Source: Dyadobacter luteus
GTDB lineage: Bacteria > Bacteroidota > Bacteroidia > Cytophagales > Spirosomataceae
Reading direction: 5' to 3'
Length of the DNA stretch: 64,000 nucleotides
NCBI RefSeq assembly: GCF_003383615.1
Contig: NZ_QNUL01000003.1
Span: 62,001-126,000 of the forward strand
The position numbers were made by a program, and so were the translations under genes. Below, in pieces: positions 51,003-60,473 of the stretch (positions are counted from its first letter, which is position 1; each line of letters opens with the position of its first letter). Below the pieces are notes generated by a model. That model saw only the letters and a list, made by a program, of their open reading frames with translations. It ran no database searches and was not told the origin of the DNA.

Positions 51003-53291
51003 ATGAGATTGCTGATTATCTGCTACCTTACCTTTTTTACTACATATCTATACGCACAACACGCTGCTCCTTCCCATCTCCGAACTGACCTTTCAGAGCA
51101 GACAGACAAAGTCTGGCAGAATGGCACGGTTACCAACTACACCCTGGCTCAGGCCGAAACAGGACATTTCAAAGGACAGCTTACGCTCATCAGAAGCAAA
51201 AGACCTTCATTTAGTTGGGTCCTGGGTGATACATTACAAGGTGCATATCAGTCTGCCTACCAAATACTAGTCGCTACTTCCATTGATAAACTTGAAAAGG
51301 GAAAAGCAGACATTTGGGATTCGGGTAAAGTTAGCAATAAACAAAGTACAGGAATTATCGCTGATAAAGATTTAGTTCAGGCGGACCAGATCTATTACTG
51401 GAAAGTGCAAACCTGGAACGAGCATGATGCTGAAAGCGGGTTCTCTGCCATCAAAGCATTCCGCACCGACAAACAACTTACAGATTACCAGCCTCCATTC
51501 GTTCCACTGCTTAAAACATGGCAACAGCCAGTCAGCCAAACAACTGGAGCGACAGGAAATACCTTTTATGACTTCGGAAAAGATGCTTTCGCTCAGCCTT
51601 TCCTGACAGTTACTTCACCAACTGACGGCGATACGCTCTGGATGCATATTGGTGAAGCAAAAACCGTTCAGAAAACCGTAGACAGAAAACCTTTGGGAAG
51701 TCTGCGTTACAGCCGTATCCCTATTCTGCTGCAAAAAGGCACTCATGATTATGCCATTCAGTTTACCGCAGACAAGAGAAATACCGGTCCAAAAGCTATT
51801 TTAATGCCGGATTACATCGGAGAAGTTTACCCGTTCCGATATATTGAGCTCCAGGCTCCTACCGGTGATGTCAGAATTGAGCAATTGAGCCGCCAGGTGA
51901 TCAACTACACATTTAACGACGACGCTGTTACCTTCACCAGTTCAGATACTACCCTGAATCAGATATGGGATCTTTGTAAATACTCCATTAAAGCGACCAC
52001 ATTTTCCGGTTACTATGTCGACGGTGACAGAGAGCGTATTCCCTACGAAGCCGATGCGCTCATCAACCAGCTTTCTCACTATGCGACCGATACGGAATTT
52101 AACATGGCCAAACGCTCACTGGATTATCTGATTTATCATGCAACATGGCCTACAGAATGGAGCCTTCAGAACCTGCTGGTTGCCTGGTACGACTATCTGT
52201 ATTCAGGTGATATCAGAACTGTTGCCACGCTTTATCCTCAACTCAAACCAAAATTACTCACAGAGTTATCCAGAGCTGACGGACTGATCAGTACCCGAAC
52301 CGGTAAGCAGGATGATGCATTTAAAAAGTCTATTCACTTCAATACTTTTGATGGTAAAAGTACACTTGTCGACATTGTTGACTGGCCTCAGCAGGGCGTT
52401 TTGGGTCTGGAGAAAAAGCAGGCCGGTGAAACCGACGGGTTTGTTTTTACCGATTACAATTCGGTTGTCAACGCGTTTCATTACCAGGCGCTTATTTACA
52501 TGAGCAAACTGGGTAAAGTACTGGGTCACCACGATGATGCAGCGCAATATCTCACTCAGGCAAACAAGGTAAAACAAGCCTTTCAAAAAACATTCATTGA
52601 TACTAAAACGGGTCTTGTCCGTGATGGCGAAGGAACCGATCACGCCTCGCTTCATGCCAATATGATGGCGCTGGCATTTGAACTGGTTCCAGCCAAATAC
52701 CATCAGAAAGTACTTGCGCACATACGCTCACGGGGCATGGCGTGCAGTGTATACGGCTCCCAGTTTCTGCTCGACGGGCTTTACAATGCGAATGAAGCCG
52801 GCTATGCACTCTCGTTAATGAACTCAGATGCGGAAAGAAGCTGGTATAATATGATCAGAACAGGTTCTACGATTACCACAGAAGCCTGGGACACCAAATA
52901 CAAACCGAATCAGGATTGGAACCATGCCTGGGGTGCTGCCCCTGCCAATGTTATCGTCAGAAAGCTGATGGGTATCGAGCCCCTGACTGCCGGGTACGAA
53001 ACGGTAAGTATAAGACCTCAATTGGCCGACCTCGAAAAGGCCTCATTGAAACTGGGAACGCTTCGCGGAGACATCATAACGAGTGTTGAGAACAAAACAG
53101 GTAAATTCTCAATGAGCGTTCAGCTACCTGCAAATATGACCGGAGTGGTTTACTTGCCAAAAACAGAATCGGCAGGTACAGTAAAGTATAATGGTAAAAT
53201 TGTAAAGGCTGCGAGCGAAGGAGCTTTCTACAAAATTGCTGACGTTGGATCAGGCAAACATCACTTTGAAGTGATTGACAAAAACAAGTAA
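51003..53291 (+). CDS. Exported alpha-L-rhamnosidase (GH78)
   Basis: About 762 residues with a Sec signal (LLIICYLTFFTTYLYAQ). An N-terminal beta-sandwich/fibronectin-like part (about 20-160) and a jelly-roll domain precede the (alpha/alpha)6 catalytic barrel from about residue 320. The GH78 motif GYYVDGDRERIPYEADALIN holds the catalytic acidic residues, and TTEAWDTKYKPNQDWNHAWG is the family's second signature, supplying the base Glu. A C-terminal beta domain closes the chain. It cleaves terminal alpha-L-rhamnose from glycans or glycosides, in the periplasm or on the surface. The ATG at 51003 is chosen over a TTG at 50985. Confidence 0.93.
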   Translation: MRLLIICYLTFFTTYLYAQHAAPSHLRTDLSEQTDKVWQNGTVTNYTLAQAETGHFKGQLTLIRSKRPSFSWVLGDTLQGAYQSAYQILVATSIDKLEKGKADIWDSGKVSNKQSTGIIADKDLVQADQIYYWKVQTWNEHDAESGFSAIKAFRTDKQLTDYQPPFVPLLKTWQQPVSQTTGATGNTFYDFGKDAFAQPFLTVTSPTDGDTLWMHIGEAKTVQKTVDRKPLGSLRYSRIPILLQKGTHDYAIQFTADKRNTGPKAILMPDYIGEVYPFRYIELQAPTGDVRIEQLSRQVINYTFNDDAVTFTSSDTTLNQIWDLCKYSIKATTFSGYYVDGDRERIPYEADALINQLSHYATDTEFNMAKRSLDYLIYHATWPTEWSLQNLLVAWYDYLYSGDIRTVATLYPQLKPKLLTELSRADGLISTRTGKQDDAFKKSIHFNTFDGKSTLVDIVDWPQQGVLGLEKKQAGETDGFVFTDYNSVVNAFHYQALIYMSKLGKVLGHHDDAAQYLTQANKVKQAFQKTFIDTKTGLVRDGEGTDHASLHANMMALAFELVPAKYHQKVLAHIRSRGMACSVYGSQFLLDGLYNANEAGYALSLMNSDAERSWYNMIRTGSTITTEAWDTKYKPNQDWNHAWGAAPANVIVRKLMGIEPLTAGYETVSIRPQLADLEKASLKLGTLRGDIITSVENKTGKFSMSVQLPANMTGVVYLPKTESAGTVKYNGKIVKAASEGAFYKIADVGSGKHHFEVIDKNK

Positions 53292-53295
53292 TAAA

Positions 53296-53336
53296 AAACG
53301 GGTAAGCTCTTCAGATTGCGAAAAGCTTACCCGTTT
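53296..53336. terminator. Terminator after the GH78 gene
   Basis: Perfect 13-bp inverted repeat, AAACGGGTAAGCT (53296-53308) with its complement (53324-53336), between convergent genes. Confidence 0.85.
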
Positions 53337-53357
53337 CTTCTTTCATAAAGGTAAAAA

Positions 53358-54185
53358 CTACCTGATGTGATGCACCAGCAAAGGCACAGGCGTTTCTACT
53401 ACCAGCTTTTTGGTGATGCTCGGGTTGATAATGAAACGTTCCAGAAAGCCCCTTTCACGGGTAGACACAACCAGAAGATCAGCGCTCACTTCTTCACAGA
53501 AACCAATAATACCCTCTTCAACGCCTCCCCCTTCACGAACAACAATGTCCCCTTCGGCAATATTAAGTCCTTTGCTAATCTGAGATATATACTGATGATC
53601 CGGTTGAATATTAGGTTGTTCCAAAGAACTGATCTTGATCAGGGAAAGGTTCGCTCCCAGCTGTCGTGTCAATTCGGCAACATCACGCAGATTACTCATT
53701 TCTTCAAATTCAAGCTGTGTGGCATACACTACCCGTTTGATATCGAGATGATCAATTTGTGGAGGAATCACCAGCACCGGACAAGGAGCATCCAATGCAA
53801 TATTAGTGGCAGAGCTACCAATTAGTTTATCCATAAAACCTCCCTTGCCAGTTCGCCCGACAACGATCAGATCTGCCACAAGTTCCTCTGCATTCCGGAT
53901 CACAGCGTCGTGAATCCCGTCAGCCTCCCAGATGCTCTGAGCCGAGAATCCCTGTTGTTTAGCCAGTTCCACCTGTTCTTCCAAAAGTGATTTAAAACCT
54001 TCTTCCTGTTCTTTATAAATAGGAAGTGAGCTCATCGTCACAGGTAGGGATACATCAGTAATATAGGGCTGATATGCATGTAGGAATACCAAATCGGCAT
54101 CAGTTTTAGACGCTATCAGCTTGGCCGCATCTATAGCCCGCCCGGCATTTTCAGAAAAATCTATGGGAACAAGAATCGTTTTCAT
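53358..54185 (-). CDS. Universal stress protein with two Usp domains
   Basis: About 275 residues. Domain 1 (KTILVPIDFSENAGRAIDAA to about residue 145) has the nucleotide-binding motif VVGRTGKGGFMDKLIGSSA, G-x2-G-x9-G(S/T) type. Domain 2 (about 150-275; VVYATQLEFEEMSNL and VVSTRERGFLERFI) is more divergent and lacks that loop. Tandem Usp proteins take part in stress survival and are soluble. I use the ATG at 54185 because MKTILVPIDFS is the normal start; the frame runs on to 54254. Confidence 0.88.
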   Translation of the reverse strand: MKTILVPIDFSENAGRAIDAAKLIASKTDADLVFLHAYQPYITDVSLPVTMSSLPIYKEQEEGFKSLLEEQVELAKQQGFSAQSIWEADGIHDAVIRNAEELVADLIVVGRTGKGGFMDKLIGSSATNIALDAPCPVLVIPPQIDHLDIKRVVYATQLEFEEMSNLRDVAELTRQLGANLSLIKISSLEQPNIQPDHQYISQISKGLNIAEGDIVVREGGGVEEGIIGFCEEVSADLLVVSTRERGFLERFIINPSITKKLVVETPVPLLVHHIR

Positions 54186-54686
54186 AATCGGATTAAGTTT
54201 AATGACTTCAATCAGTTCAGCCATGCTGAACCATGAACATGCTGCAATTTTCAAGGATAATTAACTAAAAAAAATGATCCGTCGCAGCATGAAAGGTGAC
54301 AAAAGTTACATCTGATGGCGGGCGATGTACATCAACCTGCTGCCGTGTAATATAAATAATACCCCTTCCTGCTAATGTGCTCATATTCTGAGAACTGCTT
54401 TTAACACTGTGAAATCCTGTATCACACCAAAACAAGATTATTAGAAAAAGACAAAAAGTTTATTACTATACAATACCGATAGGAAATAGATATTTAACAA
54501 ATTTTAATTAATTTTGCAGAGCAATTTGAATGCGACTTGCAAGTAAACCGGAATAAACTTAACAAAACCAGAAGATTATTCCGATTTAAGCGACAAAACA
54601 GAAATAAATGCTAATCATACCACTGGTTAACATTAGAAAACAAAAGACTCGCCGCCAATTGCATTATATTATAAAAATTATATTTT
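54186..54686. other. Intergenic region upstream of second susC
   Basis: About 500 bp, increasingly AT-rich towards susC, without a coding frame that looks real. It contains TAATTTTG at 54509-54516. If used, that element gives susC a leader of about 165 nt, long enough for post-transcriptional control. No stable hairpin stands out by eye. Confidence 0.45.
54509..54516 (+). promoter_or_regulatory. Candidate -7 element of second susC
   Basis: TAATTTTG matches TAnnTTTG; a convincing -33 element is missing. Confidence 0.4.
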
Positions 54687-57600
54687 ATGAAAAGACAAAC
54701 TCTATTACTATTCTGGCTGTTTTTGAGCGGATTGGGATTTGCTCAGGCTCAGGACAGAACCATTAGCGGTGTGATTACAGATGTTTCCGATGGCAGCCCT
54801 CTGCCTGGAGCTTCGGTGGCAGTAAAAGGAACTTCAACAGGTACACTTACAGATGTGAACGGGACTTACAGTCTCAAAGTGAATCAGAATGCAACAACAT
54901 TTGTAATCTCTTTTATTGGATATCTGGCAGAAGAAATACAAATCGGAAATCAGAATGAAATCAACATTGCCCTGAAACCTGATACGAAGGTTTTGAATGA
55001 AGTAGTTGTTACCGCACTAGGTATTTCCCGTGAAAAACGTGCGCTGGGTTATGCTGTGCAGGAGATCAAAGGTGAAGCGATGCAGACCCGCCCCACCAAC
55101 GCACTGGCTGCATTGTCGGGAAAAGTAGCCGGTTTGCAGGTAGTGAGCTCAGGAGGAAACATGGGTGGATCATCGCGGGTATTGCTGCGTGGTATCAATT
55201 CTATTTCAGGAAATAACCAGCCTTTGTACGTAATCGACGGAACACCTGTAGACAATGCCGATCTGAACAGTGCTGCTACCAGCGCCGGTAGCGGTGGAAA
55301 GGACGTCGGTAACATGATCCAGGATATTAATCCGGACGATATCGAAAATATCTCCGTACTGAAAGGACCATCTGCTGCTGCTCTTTACGGAACACGTGCG
55401 GCAAATGGCGTTATCCTGATCACAACCAAAAAAGGGAAGGAAAACAGTAAGGTAAATATTACACTGAACACAGGTATCGAATTCGAGAAAATCGTTCGTT
55501 TGCCTAAGCGTCAGAAACTGTACGGACAAGGTTTTTCTTCAACTTTCCAAAAAGCGAACATTGGCGGAAACGACTACAACATTGTGGAATACGCCGTTGA
55601 TGAAAGCTGGGGACCTAAACTGGACGGCACTCCGGTATTACACTGGTACAACCTCGATCCTGAAAACACAGCAGAATACCTGAAACCAGAACCATGGTTG
55701 TATCCTAAAAACGACGTACACTCTTTCTTTGAAACAGGTGTAGCGAATACAAACAGTTTCTCGATCAGTGGAGGAAACAGCAATTCTACTTACAGGCTTT
55801 CTTATACCAACAAGAACGTAAACGGAACAGTACCGAATTCGTCTCTGAAACGCAACTCTATCAATTTCTCCGGCTCGTCTCAGCTTGGAAAACTGAAAGT
55901 GTTCAACAATTTTAACTACATGAGAAATACCTCTGTGGGACGTCCATGGACAGGTGCTACCAACAGAAATATCATCCTGGAAGCATTCCAATGGGGCGGT
56001 GTACAGGTTGATTACAACAAGCTGAAAAACTATAAAAGAGCTGATGGAACCCAGATTCTCTGGAACCGTACAGGCTATCAGAATACACCTGCGGCAGAAG
56101 CAGCGCGGTTTATTGACAACCCGTACTGGTCGGCTTATGAAAGTTACCTGGACGAAACCCGCGACCGTTTTTATGGTAACGTAGGATTGGTTTATGATGT
56201 AAACAGCTGGTTGAAAGTAAGCGGTAAAGTAAATGCTGATGTATACCAATATCAGTATCAGGACCGTATCGCAGTTTACTCTCGTACACAATCTCAATAC
56301 CAGGAGTACAGCAACAACTTCAGCGAATTCAACTACGAATTGCTGGCTTCTGCAAATAAAAGCTGGGGCGATCTGTCTTTGAATGTGAATGTGGGTGGAA
56401 ACATCATGAGCCAGAAGAGACGTATCAACGACCAGGTTACACAAGGTGGATTGATATTGCCTCAATACTACAATCTGCGAAATGCAAGTTCTGTTTTACC
56501 TAATTCTAACTTCTATCAGAAACAGATCAACTCTGTATTTGGTAGTTTCTCTCTTGGCTACAAAAGCTTACTTTTTGTGGATGGTACTGTGCGTAACGAC
56601 TGGTCTTCTACCTTGCCGGTTGACAGAAATTCATTCATTTACCCGTCTGTTACAACCAGCTTAATTTTAAGTGAGTTGAAAGGCATTAAAGAAATAGGCT
56701 GGCTTGATTTTGCCAAAGTACGTCTGGGATGGGCTCAGGTTGGTAATGATACAGACCCATATCAACTGCAACGCGCCTACGAAGCCACTCAGTCATTTGA
56801 CGGAATTGCAGGATACAAGCTTCCAGAACGCCTTAACAATGGTTTGCTTAAACCGGAGATCACCACCTCATGGGAAACGGGTTTGAATATTCAGGCATTT
56901 AAAAACAGAGTGGGACTTGACTTCACCTACTACGACAATGTGAGCCGTAACCAGATCATCAATATTCCTGTATCGTCTGCTTTCGGATATGATTCAAAAG
57001 TAATCAACGCAGGTAAGATCAATAACAAAGGTATTGAAATCACGCTGTCGGGCACCCCAATCCGCAGCAACGGATTTGAATGGAACAGTACCATCAACTG
57101 GTCACGTAACCAGAACAAGGTGATCAGATTGGCAGAAGGAGTAAATACTTTCCAGTTATCCAATAGCCTTGTAACGCTCGTAGCGCGTGAAGGAGAGCAG
57201 TATGGCCAGTTATTAGGATATGACTTTGTATACGCTGCGGATGGACAGAAGGTGATCAAAGCAGACGGAACTTATGAAAGAGCACAACAGCTTACATCCA
57301 TGGGCAGCGTGTTGCCTAAGTATTTGTTTGGCTTCCAGAACAGCTTCACATACAAAAACTTCAATCTGGGCTTTTTGATAGATGGACGCGTAGGTGGAAA
57401 ATTCTTCTCGCAAACCTACAAGGTCGCTATGTATGCAGGTATTCTTGACAAAACTGCGGCGAATAACATCCGTGAAACCGGCGTGGTGCTTGATGGTGTA
57501 AAAGGAACTGTTACCTACAACAGCGATGGTTCTTATGCAGTAACAAATACAACCCAGAACGATACCCGTATTACTGCTCAGGCGTGGGCACGTAATGAGT

Positions 57601-57866
57601 ACAGCGGCCCTACTCCGTTCACCATCTTTGATGCGTCGTTTGTGAAGCTTCGTGAAATTACTTTTGGCTACAATCTTCCATTGAAAAGCCAGCTGATCAA
57701 ACAGGTTTATTTCGGACTATATGGACGTAACCTGGCCAACATCTATGCTGCCAGCAAATACATCGATCCTGAGATGACAAGCAGTGGCAGTAACATCCAG
57801 GGTATTGAAGGTGGTAACATCCCGGTTCCCGCAACGTACGGACTAAATGTTAATGTGAAATTTTAA
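54687..57866 (+). CDS. SusC/RagA-type TonB-dependent outer-membrane transporter
   Basis: A 1059-residue protein: Sec signal (LLLFWLFLSGLGFAQAQ), carboxypeptidase-regulatory-like domain (about 24-110), TonB-box-like NEVVVTALGISREKRALGY, plug (about 120-240; SGKVAGLQVVSSGG and SAAALYGTRAANGVILITTK) and a C-terminal barrel ending in ATYGLNVNVKF. It forms an import complex with the SusD-like lipoprotein encoded 42 bp downstream. The nearby GH78 and CE7 genes suggest a rhamnose-containing, acetylated glycan as ligand, which remains inference. Confidence 0.95.
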   Translation: MKRQTLLLFWLFLSGLGFAQAQDRTISGVITDVSDGSPLPGASVAVKGTSTGTLTDVNGTYSLKVNQNATTFVISFIGYLAEEIQIGNQNEINIALKPDTKVLNEVVVTALGISREKRALGYAVQEIKGEAMQTRPTNALAALSGKVAGLQVVSSGGNMGGSSRVLLRGINSISGNNQPLYVIDGTPVDNADLNSAATSAGSGGKDVGNMIQDINPDDIENISVLKGPSAAALYGTRAANGVILITTKKGKENSKVNITLNTGIEFEKIVRLPKRQKLYGQGFSSTFQKANIGGNDYNIVEYAVDESWGPKLDGTPVLHWYNLDPENTAEYLKPEPWLYPKNDVHSFFETGVANTNSFSISGGNSNSTYRLSYTNKNVNGTVPNSSLKRNSINFSGSSQLGKLKVFNNFNYMRNTSVGRPWTGATNRNIILEAFQWGGVQVDYNKLKNYKRADGTQILWNRTGYQNTPAAEAARFIDNPYWSAYESYLDETRDRFYGNVGLVYDVNSWLKVSGKVNADVYQYQYQDRIAVYSRTQSQYQEYSNNFSEFNYELLASANKSWGDLSLNVNVGGNIMSQKRRINDQVTQGGLILPQYYNLRNASSVLPNSNFYQKQINSVFGSFSLGYKSLLFVDGTVRNDWSSTLPVDRNSFIYPSVTTSLILSELKGIKEIGWLDFAKVRLGWAQVGNDTDPYQLQRAYEATQSFDGIAGYKLPERLNNGLLKPEITTSWETGLNIQAFKNRVGLDFTYYDNVSRNQIINIPVSSAFGYDSKVINAGKINNKGIEITLSGTPIRSNGFEWNSTINWSRNQNKVIRLAEGVNTFQLSNSLVTLVAREGEQYGQLLGYDFVYAADGQKVIKADGTYERAQQLTSMGSVLPKYLFGFQNSFTYKNFNLGFLIDGRVGGKFFSQTYKVAMYAGILDKTAANNIRETGVVLDGVKGTVTYNSDGSYAVTNTTQNDTRITAQAWARNEYSGPTPFTIFDASFVKLREITFGYNLPLKSQLIKQVYFGLYGRNLANIYAASKYIDPEMTSSGSNIQGIEGGNIPVPATYGLNVNVKF

Positions 57867-57908
57867 TCGGGATTAAGTGATATTCCGGTTTCAGAAAGAC
57901 TAATTCAA

Positions 57909-59465
57909 ATGATGAATACAACCATTAAATCATATACCATACAGTCGCTCGCGATAGCCGCAACAGCGTTTCTGTATGCATGCAGTGACGGCCGTTTTGA
58001 GGAAATCAACAGTGATCCTAACAGGCCGGCCAACGCAACAACTACGACTATTCTGGTAGCTGCTGAAAAGCAGTTGATGGACAACCTGCGTAATGAGAAT
58101 ATCTCACTTCGCGGATCGCAGCTGTTTGCTCAGTATTACAGTCAAAATATCTACAGTGATCAGTCAAGATACGATATCCCCCGTTCTACTTCAGATACTT
58201 ATTGGAACACCACCTATAAGACTCTGAATAACTTGAATGATATCATTATTAAAAATACGGATCCTGCAACCAAAAATATAGCAGCCGCCGGAACCGCAGG
58301 AGCTAACCAGAACCAGATTGCTATTGCCAGGATTTTGAAAGCTTATGCATTTCAGGGGCTGACAGATGTATTTGGCAATGTTCCTTATCAATCTTATGGC
58401 AACAATGATCCCGAATTCCAGGCATTGCAACAAAGCCCGGAGAATCTGAGCCCTGCATATGCAAGTCAGCAAAAGATTTATACCGATATTCTGAATGAAC
58501 TGAAAGCCGCCGGAGATACACTGATTAAATACAAAACGCTGAACACATTTGGCAACTATGACGTGATCTACAAAGGAAGCAATGAGAAATGGGCAAAGTT
58601 TGCTAACTCACTTCGTCTGCGTGTGGCCACCAGAATTCGTAAGCAGCTTCCTGAGCAGTCAGAAGCACATTTTGCTGATGCGCTACAGAAAGGTGTGTTC
58701 ACTTCCAATGCTGATAACGCGGTTTTCAAATACCTGACGCAGGCTCCAAATGAAGCTCCTCTGTACAGAGCAACCGTGACTGCCAATCGTAAAGACTTCG
58801 CCATATCTCATGTGTTGATAGGTGTATTGAAAGGTGAAACCGGTCCTGTGAAGGTGGAAGATCCTCGTCTTGGAATATATGCTGCCAAAAACGATTCGGG
58901 TAAATATGTTGGTCAACCTTATGGATTGCCGGTAGCTGCTGCCGGATTACTTACGTCTAACGTTGTGAGCCTTCCCGGTACTCTGCCTAATGCAGCAAAC
59001 TTCGGAGAAGTATTGCAGGAATATTCAGAAGTTGCTTTCCTTATTTCGGAATATAAAAATTGGGATCAGCAAACTTATGTAAACGGTGTTACTGCATCAT
59101 TGGAGAAATGGGGAGCTACTCAGGCACAAATTAACACCTATGTAGCAGCATTGCCGGCAGCATCTAAGGCGAACGTAATTGCTCAGAAATACCTGGCGCT
59201 ATTCACTCAGGGTGATGAAGCATGGAGTGAAATCCGCAGAACAGGCGGACCTTCATTTTTAGTTAAACCGGGTGATGTGGTATGGAGAAGAGTAGTTAGC
59301 GGAGTGACCACCGAGTACAAGTTCCAGCCTCTTTTCGGAAATGGTATTCCACTTCGACTCTATTACCCTACAAAAGAACAGAGCGTGAACCTGGCAAACT
59401 ATCAGAAAGCTGTTGGCGCACAAGGTAATGACGACATTACCACTGCACTTTGGTGGAATAAGTAA
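57909..59465 (+). CDS. SusD-like lipoprotein (SusD_2 type)
   Basis: A 518-residue lipoprotein (IAATAFLYAC, Cys near residue 26). The mature start FEEINSDPNRP is the hallmark of the SusD_2 subfamily, distinct from the RagB-type SusD at 9686-11167. TPR-like helices include ARILKAYAFQGLTDVFGNVP and LRLRVATRIRKQLPEQ. It binds the substrate at the surface for its SusC partner. Confidence 0.93.
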   Translation: MMNTTIKSYTIQSLAIAATAFLYACSDGRFEEINSDPNRPANATTTTILVAAEKQLMDNLRNENISLRGSQLFAQYYSQNIYSDQSRYDIPRSTSDTYWNTTYKTLNNLNDIIIKNTDPATKNIAAAGTAGANQNQIAIARILKAYAFQGLTDVFGNVPYQSYGNNDPEFQALQQSPENLSPAYASQQKIYTDILNELKAAGDTLIKYKTLNTFGNYDVIYKGSNEKWAKFANSLRLRVATRIRKQLPEQSEAHFADALQKGVFTSNADNAVFKYLTQAPNEAPLYRATVTANRKDFAISHVLIGVLKGETGPVKVEDPRLGIYAAKNDSGKYVGQPYGLPVAAAGLLTSNVVSLPGTLPNAANFGEVLQEYSEVAFLISEYKNWDQQTYVNGVTASLEKWGATQAQINTYVAALPAASKANVIAQKYLALFTQGDEAWSEIRRTGGPSFLVKPGDVVWRRVVSGVTTEYKFQPLFGNGIPLRLYYPTKEQSVNLANYQKAVGAQGNDDITTALWWNK

Positions 59466-59484
59466 TTGAATATAAAATAGAAAG

Positions 59485-59526
59485 GCCGATCAGGAGGCAG
59501 CATTTGCGAACTTCTGATCGGCTTTT
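59485..59526. terminator. Terminator after second susD
   Basis: 9-bp inverted repeat GCCGATCAG (59485-59493) with CTGATCGGC (59514-59522), followed by TTTTT. Confidence 0.75.
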
Positions 59527-59548
59527 TCATTTTCTGATCCGGAAAGAA

Positions 59549-60286
59549 CTACTCCTCCGAATCATTATAAGATCCCTCTTCCGTCTTGGTAGAACCTTCC
59601 ACTGCTTCGTTAATAAACTTCATTTCATGCTTTGTGAGATCACGCCATTTGCCAACGGGTATGCTCTCCAGCGTTACATTCATAATTCGTACCCGCTTCA
59701 GTTTATTTACTGAATAACCCAGGTACTCGCACATTCTTCGGATTTGCCTGTTAAGTCCTTGCGTAAGAATGATGGTAAATACGTGACTACCCTCCTTCCG
59801 AACAAAACACTTTTTAGTAATTGTGTCTAATATCGGTACTCCGGCAGACATTTTGGCTATAAAGTCAGGTGTAATCATCTTGTCGACGGTCACTACATAC
59901 TCCTTTTCATGGTTGTTGCCTGCCCTGAGTATCTTGTTGACAATATCCCCATCGCTGGTAAGAAAGATCAACCCCTCGGAGGGCTTATCCAGTCTGCCGA
60001 TCGGAAAAATCCTTTCTTTATGTCCGATAAAATCTATAATATTACCTTTGATCTGCCTTTCCGTTGTACAGGTAATTCCAACAGGTTTATTGAAAGCAAT
60101 ATAGACTGGCGCCTTCTTCTCCTTCAAAGGCTTACCATTCACTCTTACATCATCAGCATCCGAAGCTTTGTCACCCAGCACCGCTATTCTGCCATTCAAC
60201 GTTACTTTTCCCTGCTCCACAAGTTTGTCTGCCTCGCGGCGGGAACAATAGCCAGTTTCGCTTATAAATTTATTTATCCGAATCAT
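59549..60286 (-). CDS. rluF: RluF-type 23S rRNA pseudouridine synthase
   Basis: A 245-residue enzyme. An S4 RNA-binding domain (residues 1-60: [20 protein letters not shown]) is followed by the RsuA/RluF catalytic domain with the catalytic Asp in [17 protein letters not shown] and the RluF-type [18 protein letters not shown]. RluF modifies a uridine near position 2604 of 23S rRNA. The last 20 residues are acidic and non-conserved. Confidence 0.9.
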   Translation of the reverse strand: MIRINKFISETGYCSRREADKLVEQGKVTLNGRIAVLGDKASDADDVRVNGKPLKEKKAPVYIAFNKPVGITCTTERQIKGNIIDFIGHKERIFPIGRLDKPSEGLIFLTSDGDIVNKILRAGNNHEKEYVVTVDKMITPDFIAKMSAGVPILDTITKKCFVRKEGSHVFTIILTQGLNRQIRRMCEYLGYSVNKLKRVRIMNVTLESIPVGKWRDLTKHEMKFINEAVEGSTKTEEGSYNDSEE

Positions 60287-60473
60287 TCAATTAAAATTTT
60301 GATCTCAGCGGTATTGAATACCTTTTGCATGAAGCAAAGTTCCGGCCAAAAATCAGCATATACAATTACCTGTGCGTAATACCCTGGCCTGAATCAAAAA
60401 AATATAATATTACATTTATAGAGATTCGTCCCCGATCCGGCTTTAAGTGATTAACAACACAAAAATAACATTT

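Noticed and set aside
55638..56465. Open frame of 275 codons on the minus strand inside the second susC
   Set aside because: It is antisense to a strongly supported susC gene, begins and ends without context, and its product has no recognisable domain. It arises from codon bias of the plus strand.
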